Positions 57,941 through 64,000 of a DNA stretch of 64,000 nt are shown here, in pieces; within the stretch, counting starts at the first letter, position 1, and the number at the start of each line of letters is the position of its first letter. Under the pieces are notes generated by a model. The model saw only the letters and a program-made list of their open reading frames with translations. It did no database searches and was not told the DNA's origin. Made by a program: the position numbers and the translations under genes. The stretch spans positions 1 to 64,000 of the forward strand of contig CABIXM010000014.1 in assembly GCA_902362725.1 (NCBI GenBank). Direction: 5' to 3'. The DNA comes from Clostridiaceae bacterium (GTDB lineage: Bacteria; Bacillota; Clostridia; Lachnospirales; Lachnospiraceae).

Positions 57941-58417
57941 ATGACAGCAGACGAAAAATACATGAAAGAGGCCCTGCGGCAGGCAAAAAAGGCTGAGGCA
58001 CTTCTGGAAGTGCCCATCGGCTGTGTCATTGTCCAGAATGACAAAATCATTGCCAGAGGCTATAATCGAAGAAATACAGACAAAAATACTTTGTCCCACG
58101 CGGAGCTGAACGCCATCCGCAAGGCCAGCAAAAAGACCGGCGACTGGCGGCTGGAGGACTGCACCATGTACATCACCCTGGAACCCTGCCAGATGTGCGC
58201 CGGGGCCATCGTCCAGGCCCGGATGGGCCGGGTGGTTATCGGGGCCATGAATCCGAAGGCGGGCTGCGCCGGTTCCATCCTGAACCTCCTGGAAATGTCC
58301 GAATTCAACCATCAGGTAAATGTGGAGCGGGGCGTACTGGAGGAAGAATGCAGCGCCATGCTCAGCGAATTTTTTAAAAAACTCCGTAAACAGAAGAAGC
58401 AGGTGAAGAAGGTATAG
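57941..58417 (+). CDS. tadA: tRNA-specific adenosine deaminase
   Basis: A 158-aa cytidine-deaminase-fold enzyme: LSHAELNAI (zinc-binding His and catalytic Glu) near 50 and LEPCQMCAGAI (two zinc Cys) near 80. Deaminates A34 to inosine in tRNA-Arg(ACG). AAGGAG upstream. Sits next to the SRP RNA gene, as in Bacillus (yaaJ-scr). Confidence 0.95.
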   Translation: MTADEKYMKEALRQAKKAEALLEVPIGCVIVQNDKIIARGYNRRNTDKNTLSHAELNAIRKASKKTGDWRLEDCTMYITLEPCQMCAGAIVQARMGRVVIGAMNPKAGCAGSILNLLEMSEFNHQVNVERGVLEEECSAMLSEFFKKLRKQKKQVKKV

Positions 58418-58558
58418 CGGTTCACACGTCACTGTCCCGCAAAGAGTTTTGGCATGTATATACCAGAAGCCCGAGTTATGAAAACGCAAAATGATGCTTT
58501 TAGTATAAATTCTGTGCATCGCGGCGGTTTTTTGTTCCTGTGAACAGGAACAAAAGCG

Positions 58559-58587
58559 TTGACAAAGCCGGGAATTAAAGCTATACT
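58559..58587 (+). promoter_or_regulatory. Promoter of the SRP RNA
   Basis: TTGACA (58559-58564), 17-nt spacer, TATACT (58582-58587). Consensus-like, fitting an abundant stable RNA. Confidence 0.85.
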
Positions 58588-58599
58588 GAGAAAGATCGT

Positions 58600-58897
58600 C
58601 TGATCGGCGATCCCAAATATGTCATAAAGCTTCCGCGCAGCCGGGGAATTAGCGGTTCCCTGTACCTGCAATCCGCTACAGCAGGGGTGATGTTCTGCCT
58701 CGGACTTTATGGAGCAGTATGCAGCCCTTTGCAAGCAGCATAGACGCCTGGGTCTTGCGCAACAGGAATCTGTGAACCGAGTCAGGTCAGGAATGGAGCA
58801 GCTCTAAGCAGAACCTCCTGTGTGCCGCGAGGTCGCCTGGGCCGAGCCGGCTACAGAGGTAACGGTACTGTTTCAGGGTTCAAAGCAGAACGCGCGG
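58600..58897 (+). ncRNA. ffs: Signal recognition particle RNA, large type
   Basis: Contains the SRP core: GTCAGGTCAGGAATGGAGCAG near 58781-58801 (helix 8 region) and TGTGCCGCGAGGTCGCCTGGGCC. The Alu-like part has AGCCGGGGAATTAGCGG and CCTGTACCTGCAATCCGCTA, as in Bacillus scRNA. The terminal stem CCGCGC (58633-58638) pairs with GCGCGG (58892-58897). Length of ~265-300 nt matches the Bacillus type with an Alu domain. Exact 5' end is inferred from the promoter. Confidence 0.9.
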
Positions 58898-58921
58898 ATT
58901 TAAAAATAAGAAGCAGACAAA

Positions 58922-58955
58922 GCAATCGTATGAAAGCATACGGTTGTTTTTTTGT
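58922..58955 (+). terminator. Terminator of the SRP RNA
   Basis: Stem CAATCGTATG / CATACGGTTG with loop AAAG, followed by TTTTTTT. Confidence 0.85.
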
Positions 58956-59008
58956 GCGGAAAAATACTTATTGATAAAATTAATACCGGAGAACTGTGAA
59001 ATTGGGTC

Positions 59009-59037
59009 TTGAAAAATACCCCAAGGGGGTATATAAT
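59009..59037 (+). promoter_or_regulatory. Copper-responsive promoter with CsoR operator
   Basis: TTGAAA (59009-59014), 17-nt spacer, TATAAT (59032-59037). The spacer carries ATACCCC-AA-GGGGGTAT (59016-59032), the GC-rich palindrome known for CsoR operators. Confidence 0.85.
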
Positions 59038-59072
59038 GAACGGGAAACAGGGAAAGAGTAAGAGGTAATTGA

Positions 59073-59384
59073 ATGGAAGAAAAGAAAGAATGCTGCTGTT
59101 GCAGCCATAAAACCAAAGAGCGTACCGAAAAAGAATACAGGGATCTCCTGAACCGCTTGAGCCGTATCGAGGGCCAGGTCCGGGGCATCCGCAAAATGGT
59201 GGAGACCGACTGCTACTGTACCGACATCCTGGTGCAGGTATCCGCCGTCAACGCGGCCCTGAACAGCTTCAATAAAGTGCTGCTGGCCAACCATATCCGC
59301 ACCTGCGTAGCCGAGGATATCCGGGAAGGCAAGGACGAGACCATAGACGAGCTGGTAACTGTATTACAGAAGCTGATGCGGTAA
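59073..59384 (+). CDS. csoR: CsoR-family copper-sensing repressor
   Basis: A 103-aa all-helical DUF156 regulator: RLSRIEGQVRGIRKMVE near 28-44, and the Cu(I) ligand set Cys49, His74, Cys78, with the 25- and 4-residue spacing of known CsoR proteins. An N-terminal CCCC run (Cys7-10) before His12 is not part of the canonical family. It binds the palindrome ~45 nt upstream; Cu(I) binding would release it and allow expression of csoR-copA. Confidence 0.9.
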   Translation: MEEKKECCCCSHKTKERTEKEYRDLLNRLSRIEGQVRGIRKMVETDCYCTDILVQVSAVNAALNSFNKVLLANHIRTCVAEDIREGKDETIDELVTVLQKLMR

Positions 59385-59469
59385 GGAACAGACAAGATGG
59401 AAAAAAGTCTGTCCACCCATTTTCCGGAAAAGGCAGGAAAACGGCGGCAGAAAAGAGGAGGCATAGATT

Positions 59470-61998
59470 ATGAAACAATACAACGTAACGGGTATGAGCT
59501 GTGCAGCCTGCAGCGCCCGCGTGGAAAAAGCGGTGAATAAAGTACCGGGCGTCACAGCCTGCTCGGTCAGCCTTTTGACCAACTCCATGGGAGTAGAAGG
59601 TACTGCGGAGCCGTCCGTCATTATCGCGGCGGTGGAGGCAGCCGGATACGGCGCTTCGGAAAAAGGTGCGGAGAACAGCAGCGCGAAAGTGTCCGCCGCA
59701 GCTGACGATGATTTCCTGAAGGACACCGAGACCCCGAAGATTCGAAGAAGACTGCTCGCGTCGCTGATCTTCCTGGCGCCGCTGATGTACCTGTCTATGG
59801 GCCATATGATGTGGGGCTGGCCGGTACCCGGCTTTATGGAGGGCAATCACGTGGCCATGGGACTGGCCCAGCTTCTTCTGACCGTCATCGTCATGGTGAT
59901 TAATCAGAAGTTCTTTATCAGCGGCTTCAAGGGCCTGCTTCACGGCGCGCCCAATATGGACACTCTGGTAGCATTGGGCTCCGGCGCGTCCTTCGGCTAC
60001 AGCACCTATGCGCTGTTCGCCATGACCGTAGCCCAGGTCCATATGGATATGGACGCTGTCATGGCCTACATGCATGAGTTCTATTTCGAGTCCGCGGCCA
60101 TGATTCTGACCCTGATTACCGTGGGAAAGATGCTGGAGGCCCATTCCAAGGGCAAGACCACAGACGCCCTGAAGGGTCTGATGAAGCTGGCCCCGAAGAC
60201 GGCGGTGCTGGTGCGGGACGGCGCGGAAGTGGAAGTACCCATCGGCCAGGTACGAAAAGGCGATGTCTTTGTGGTAAGACCCGGTGAAAATATACCTGTG
60301 GACGGTATTGTCCTGGAGGGCAGCAGCGCAGTGAACGAATCCGCCCTGACCGGCGAGAGCATTCCGGTGGATAAAAATGTGGGCGACGCCGTATCCGCGG
60401 CGACCCTGAATCAGTCTGGCTTCATCCGCTGCGAGGCCACCCGTGTGGGCGAAGACACCACCCTATCCCAGATCATCCAGATGGTCAGTGACGCGGCAGC
60501 CACAAAAGCGCCCATCGCGAAGATTGCGGACCGGGTATCCGGCGTCTTCGTACCGGCAGTTATCAGCATCGCGGCCATGACCATCATCATCTGGCTGCTG
60601 GCAGGCGAGAGCATAGGCTTTGCGCTGGCACGCGGAATCTCCGTGCTGGTTATCAGCTGCCCCTGCGCCCTGGGATTGGCGACACCCGTAGCCATCATGG
60701 TAGGAAATGGTATGGGCGCGAAAAACGGCATCATGTTTAAGACCGCCGCTTCTCTGGAAGCTACCGGCAAGACCCAGATCGTAGCATTAGATAAGACCGG
60801 AACCATCACCAGCGGCGAACCTAAGATTACGGACATTCTCCCGACGGAGGGTGTCCAGGAGGCAGAGCTTCTGAAGCTGGCCTATACATTGGAGAAAAAG
60901 AGCGAGCACCCGCTGGCCCGGGCCATCCTGGAGACCGGCAGGGAGCGCGGCGCAGACGATACTCTGGAGGTGGCAGATTTCCAGGCAGTACCGGGCGGCG
61001 GCCTGACCGGAAAACTGGACGGCACAGTTCTGACCGGCGGCAACCTGAAATATATCAGCGAGACCGCAGAGGTCTCCGACGCAGTTCGCAAGCAGTCAGA
61101 AAGATTGGCTGAGGACGGTAAGACCCCGCTGTTCTTCGCAAAAGACGGCAAGCTCATCGGCATCATTGCGGTAGCCGATGTCATCAAAGAGGACAGCCCC
61201 CAGGCAGTCCGTGAGCTGCAGGGCATGGGCATCCATGTAGTGATGCTGACCGGAGACAATGAGCGCACCGCCAAAGCCATTGGCCGTCAGGCCGGTGTGG
61301 ATGAGGTCATCGCCGGAGTCCTGCCCGAGGGCAAGGAGAGCGTCATCCGGAATCTGAAGAAGAAGGGCAAAGTAGCCATGGTCGGCGACGGCATCAACGA
61401 TGCCCCGGCCCTAACCCGCGCCGATATGGGCATCGCCATCGGAGCCGGTACGGATATCGCCATCGACGCCGCGGACGTAGTGTTGATGAAGAGCCGATTA
61501 AGCGACGTGCCCGCGGCCATCAGGCTCAGCCGCGCCACCTTACGGAACATCCACGAGAACCTGTTCTGGGCATTTTTCTACAATGTCATCGGAATTCCGC
61601 TGGCAGCAGGCGTGTGGATTCCGCTTTTCGGCTGGAAACTGAACCCCATGTTCGGCGCAGCGGCCATGAGCCTGTCCAGCTTCTGTGTAGTCACAAACGC
61701 CCTGCGTCTGAACCTGTTCAAGATGCATGACGCGAGTAAAGATAAAAAAATCAAGGCAAAGGCCGATCATAAGAAGGAGGAAACAACTATGACAAAGACC
61801 ATGAAAATCGAAGGTATGATGTGCGGACACTGCGAGGCTGCCGTAAAGAAAGCCCTGGAGGCAGTTGCAGGCGTAGAAGCAGCCGAGGTAAGCCACGAGG
61901 CCGGAACCGCGGTAGTTACACTGACCGCAGAGGTAGCCGACGATGTCCTGAAGAACGCCGTTGAAGCGAAAGACTACAAGGTAACCGACATCCAGTAA
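59470..61998 (+). CDS. copA: Copper-exporting P1B-type ATPase with C-terminal CopZ-like domain
   Basis: An 842-aa copper ATPase. N-terminal HMA domain with GMSCAAC (residues 8-14), the CPC ion-binding motif in [24 protein letters not shown] (phosphorylation Asp), SEHPLAR and [10 protein letters not shown], with eight membrane segments predicted from hydrophobicity. A second HMA domain (residues ~774-842, [11 protein letters not shown]) is fused at the C terminus, where most CopA proteins end after the last membrane segments. Its coding part has its own ribosome binding site (see next entry). Exports Cu(I). In operon with csoR. Confidence 0.95.
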   Translation: MKQYNVTGMSCAACSARVEKAVNKVPGVTACSVSLLTNSMGVEGTAEPSVIIAAVEAAGYGASEKGAENSSAKVSAAADDDFLKDTETPKIRRRLLASLIFLAPLMYLSMGHMMWGWPVPGFMEGNHVAMGLAQLLLTVIVMVINQKFFISGFKGLLHGAPNMDTLVALGSGASFGYSTYALFAMTVAQVHMDMDAVMAYMHEFYFESAAMILTLITVGKMLEAHSKGKTTDALKGLMKLAPKTAVLVRDGAEVEVPIGQVRKGDVFVVRPGENIPVDGIVLEGSSAVNESALTGESIPVDKNVGDAVSAATLNQSGFIRCEATRVGEDTTLSQIIQMVSDAAATKAPIAKIADRVSGVFVPAVISIAAMTIIIWLLAGESIGFALARGISVLVISCPCALGLATPVAIMVGNGMGAKNGIMFKTAASLEATGKTQIVALDKTGTITSGEPKITDILPTEGVQEAELLKLAYTLEKKSEHPLARAILETGRERGADDTLEVADFQAVPGGGLTGKLDGTVLTGGNLKYISETAEVSDAVRKQSERLAEDGKTPLFFAKDGKLIGIIAVADVIKEDSPQAVRELQGMGIHVVMLTGDNERTAKAIGRQAGVDEVIAGVLPEGKESVIRNLKKKGKVAMVGDGINDAPALTRADMGIAIGAGTDIAIDAADVVLMKSRLSDVPAAIRLSRATLRNIHENLFWAFFYNVIGIPLAAGVWIPLFGWKLNPMFGAAAMSLSSFCVVTNALRLNLFKMHDASKDKKIKAKADHKKEETTMTKTMKIEGMMCGHCEAAVKKALEAVAGVEAAEVSHEAGTAVVTLTAEVADDVLKNAVEAKDYKVTDIQ
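61789..61998 (+). CDS. copZ: CopZ-like copper chaperone, internal in-frame start within copA
   Basis: From ATG 61789, in the same frame as copA, a 69-aa HMA protein: [21 protein letters not shown] at the start with the Cu-binding CGHC. A perfect AAGGAGG (61774-61780) lies 8 nt upstream. The codons there encode KKEETT in copA. This suggests that a free chaperone can be translated from the same mRNA in addition to the fusion. Evidence is sequence only. Confidence 0.6.
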   Translation: MTKTMKIEGMMCGHCEAAVKKALEAVAGVEAAEVSHEAGTAVVTLTAEVADDVLKNAVEAKDYKVTDIQ

Positions 61999-62016
61999 AA
62001 CGCCGATGTCGTCCCC

Positions 62017-62108
62017 AGACGAAAGGCAGGTGCCCGCAAACTTTTTTCACCACGGTGTCCGAGAAACGTCCGAACACCTCGAAAAAATTTTGCGGGCACC
62101 GTCCGTCT
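62017..62108. terminator. Long palindrome after copA
   Basis: Outer AGACG/CGTCT, perfect 12-bp GGTGCCCGCAAA / TTTGCGGGCACC (62029-62040, 62089-62100), inner TTTTTTC/GAAAAAA and GGTGT/ACACC. Symmetric, so possibly a terminator of copA or a cruciform element. No T tail of the usual kind after it. Confidence 0.5.
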
Positions 62109-62187
62109 TAGACACATTGCCGTTTTCTCACTTACATGCTATAATGAGAATCTGTATCAAGTAAGACGATAAAAGGAGCTATGAAAA

Positions 62188-62451
62188 ATGGAATACATCT
62201 ATAAAACAAAAGGCACCTGTTCTTCCAAGATCCGCCTGGACATCAACGACGGCGTAGTCACCAACGTGGTCTTCACCGGCGGCTGCGACGGCAACCTGAA
62301 AGCCATCCCCCGCCTGGTGGACGGCATGACCGTGGAGCAGATCGAGGAGAAATGCAAAGGCATCCACTGCGGCTTCAAGTCCACATCCTGCGCCGACCAG
62401 CTGGCCTGCGCGGCCAGAGAGGCTTACGAAGCAGAGAAGAAGCAGAAATAA
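62188..62451 (+). CDS. TSCPD domain protein (TIGR03905 type)
   Basis: An 87-aa protein with GTCSSKI, FTGGCDGNLKAIPRLVDGM and KSTSCADQLA, the layout of the TIGR03905 group of TSCPD proteins. The same domain ends vitamin-B12-dependent ribonucleotide reductases. Function of the stand-alone protein is unknown. AAAAGGAG precedes the ATG. Confidence 0.88.
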   Translation: MEYIYKTKGTCSSKIRLDINDGVVTNVVFTGGCDGNLKAIPRLVDGMTVEQIEEKCKGIHCGFKSTSCADQLACAAREAYEAEKKQK

Positions 62452-62616
62452 GAACAAAGACACATTCCGGGAAAAGCCGACACAAGAAGTGCGGCTTTTC
62501 CTTTTGTTTTTCCGGAAATTTTGCAAAGAAATTTGGTTTTGGGAATTGTAAAGTCATTTTATATGGAATATACTTTGGATAATACGGAAAAATCCAGAGA
62601 GAAAAGAGTGAACAGT

Positions 62617-63219
62617 ATGGCAGAGACAGAGCTTCGGATCCGCCGGGCGACACTGGCAGACGCGGAAAGTATTTTGGATATCTACAGACCTTACGTGGAG
62701 GAAACCGTCATTACCTTTGAGTATCTGGTACCGAGCCTGGAGGAGTTTCGGGAGCGCATCGCCCATACCCTTGAGAAATATCCCTGCATCGTGGCGGAGC
62801 GGGACAGCGGGATCGTGGGTTACGCCTGCACCGGTGTGTTCAAGGACCGGGCGGCCTACGACTGGGGCGTGGAGACGACTATCTATGTGAAGAAGGACTG
62901 CAAGCGGGGCGGTATCGGTAGGAAATTGTATACAGCATTGGAAAAGGTATCGGCGGCCCAGCATATCCTGAACCTGAACGCCTGCATCGGCTATCCGGAG
63001 GTGGAGGACGAGTATCTGACCCGGGACAGCGCACATTTTCACGAGCATCTGGGCTACCGGCTGGTGGGAGAGTTCCACAAGTGCGGGTACAAGTTCGGCC
63101 GCTGGTACGATATGATCTGGATGGAGAAACTGATCGGCGATCACACGGTGGAGCCGAAGCCGGTGGTACCGTTTCCGGAGTTGGACGAGCTGACGCTGCA
63201 TAAGTGCGGCATCGAATAG
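62617..63219 (+). CDS. GNAT acetyltransferase, phosphinothricin-acetyltransferase-like
   Basis: A 200-aa GNAT enzyme: IRRATLADAESILDIYRPYVEET at the start, YDWGVETTIYVKKDCKRGGIGRKLY (acetyl-CoA binding motif with RGGIGR) near 80-105, then GYRLVGEFHKCGYKFGRWYDMIWME. Resembles PAT/Bar-type amino-acid-analogue acetyltransferases; the real substrate is unknown. Start at 62617 with weak AGAGA; the frame extends upstream without a ribosome binding site. Confidence 0.85.
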   Translation: MAETELRIRRATLADAESILDIYRPYVEETVITFEYLVPSLEEFRERIAHTLEKYPCIVAERDSGIVGYACTGVFKDRAAYDWGVETTIYVKKDCKRGGIGRKLYTALEKVSAAQHILNLNACIGYPEVEDEYLTRDSAHFHEHLGYRLVGEFHKCGYKFGRWYDMIWMEKLIGDHTVEPKPVVPFPELDELTLHKCGIE

Positions 63220-63233
63220 GAGATGAATTTACA

Positions 63234-63725
63234 ATGATCAGACATGCGGAAATACAGGATTTAACGGCCATCGAGGCCGTATACGCCCACGCGCGGAAAT
63301 TCATGGAGGAGACCGGCAACCCGAACCAGTGGGGCAAGAACCACCCGCCCAGGGCGACGCTGGAGAACGCGATCGCGGCTCGGAAGCTCTATGCGCTGGA
63401 GGAGGACGGACAGATTCACGGATCCTTCTACTTCGCTATCGAAGAGGAACCCAATTATCGGAAGATTGACGACGGATCCTGGCTGTCCGATGTGCCCTAT
63501 GGCGTGATTCATATGGTGGCCAGCGACGGCACGCTTCATGGATTTTTACAGCAGATCGTGGCTTTTTGTGAGCAACAGACGAAGCATCTGCGCATTGACA
63601 CGCACCATGACAACAAGGTCATGCAGCACGTGATCGCCAAGAACGGCTTCAGCCGCCGGGGCATCATTTATCTGGTAAATGAGGACGGTTCCGCCCGCAT
63701 TGCCTATGAGAAGCTGGGAGAATAA
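63234..63725 (+). CDS. GNAT family N-acetyltransferase
   Basis: A 163-aa protein: IRHAEIQDLTAIEAVYAHARKFM start, IHGSFYFAIEE and a C-terminal LRIDTHHDNKVMQHVIAKNGFSRRGIIYL typical of GNAT motif B. AGGAG lies ~10 nt before the ATG at 63234. Substrate unknown. Adjacent to a radical SAM gene. Confidence 0.83.
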   Translation: MIRHAEIQDLTAIEAVYAHARKFMEETGNPNQWGKNHPPRATLENAIAARKLYALEEDGQIHGSFYFAIEEEPNYRKIDDGSWLSDVPYGVIHMVASDGTLHGFLQQIVAFCEQQTKHLRIDTHHDNKVMQHVIAKNGFSRRGIIYLVNEDGSARIAYEKLGE

Positions 63726-63731
63726 GCGGCC

Positions 63732-64000
63732 ATGAAGCTTTTACTGACGGCGATCAACGCCAAATACATCCATTCCAACCTGGCAGTCTACAGCCTCCGG
63801 GCTTCCGCCGGATCCATCCGGGATCAGGTGGAGCTGGCCGAGTTCACGATTAATCACCGGACCGGGGAAATCCTGCGGGATATCTACCGGAAAAAGCCGG
63901 ACGTGTTGTTCTTTTCCTGTTATATCTGGAATATGGTATATGTGACGGAGCTGACCGCCGAGTGCAAAAAGGTGATGCCGGGAGTGCCCATCTGGCTTGG
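63732..64000 (+). CDS. B12-binding domain radical SAM protein (partial)
   Basis: Starts ATG 63732 and runs off the window. First ~90 residues (KLLLTAINAKYIHSNLAVYSLRA, then PDVLFFSCYIWN) match the N-terminal cobalamin-binding-like domain of radical SAM proteins in the DUF4080 group. The radical SAM CxxxCxxC part would lie outside. Confidence 0.85.
   Translation, partial: MKLLLTAINAKYIHSNLAVYSLRASAGSIRDQVELAEFTINHRTGEILRDIYRKKPDVLFFSCYIWNMVYVTELTAECKKVMPGVPIWL

Overview
The window looks like a chromosomal segment of an anaerobic, endospore-forming Firmicute, most likely a gut Lachnospiraceae (Clostridia). The evidence is the spore-linked genes (ricT, spmA/spmB, bofA, an AbrB-family regulator), a large SRP RNA of the Bacillus/Clostridium type, a T-box ahead of metG, a glycyl radical enzyme, a Lachnospiraceae-style Tad pilus cluster, and strong AGGAGG ribosome binding sites with moderate GC. 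This assignment is inferred from gene content and not from any database search.

Layout. 1-850 holds the 3' end of a 23S rRNA gene and six tRNAs (Asp, Val, Thr, Tyr, initiator Met, Phe) closed by a terminator. 925-5997 holds a PucR-type regulator divergent from a three-gene operon (Cys-rich protein of unknown function, GcvT-fold protein, short-chain dehydrogenase) of unknown pathway. Two minus-strand tRNAs (Val-CAC, Ala-CGC) follow. 6500-9811 has a threonine-aldolase-like enzyme, an Orn/Lys/Arg decarboxylase-fold protein and a guanylate-kinase-like protein. 9980-20608 is the conserved holB-ricT-trmN6-rsmI-(abrB)-metG block known from Bacillus, with spmAB, a DUF885 peptidase-like gene and ctc (L25) inside it.

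20688-38854 is a sugar region. A plus-strand operon encodes a ROK kinase, a lactonase, a ribose-type ABC importer with two permeases, a mutarotase, a GH4 glycosidase, a second ROK kinase and a HAD phosphatase. It is followed by a DeoR regulator, a glycyl-radical activase, and an opposing operon of glycyl radical enzyme, KDG-kinase-like PfkB protein and 6-phosphogluconate dehydrogenase. I regard this as the best candidate for an under-described pathway, a radical-based sugar or sugar-acid route. 38855-39847 has an AraC remnant, a DUF2508 gene and bofA around a structured repeat.

40004-48917 is a complete Tad/Flp pilus operon: small membrane protein, TadZ, TadA, TadB, TadC, Flp pilin, DUF5702, two TadE-like pseudopilins, prepilin peptidase and an FHA protein. 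The 3' end of tadA appears frameshifted. 49285-54943 is a D-glucosaminate (dgaABCDEF) PTS operon controlled by a divergent RpiR-family regulator with two matching inverted repeats. 54985-58900 returns to housekeeping genes (tatD, ksgA, a Lachnospiraceae-type protein, tadA deaminase, SRP RNA). 59016-61998 is a copper module (CsoR operator, csoR, copA) in which a CopZ-like domain at the CopA C terminus has its own in-frame ribosome binding site. The window ends with a TSCPD protein, two GNAT acetyltransferases and the start of a B12-binding radical SAM protein.

The housekeeping order metG-tatD-ksgA, contiguous or nearly so in Bacillus, is here split by about 34 kb of accessory genes (sugar, pilus, dga), which suggests an insertion hot spot.
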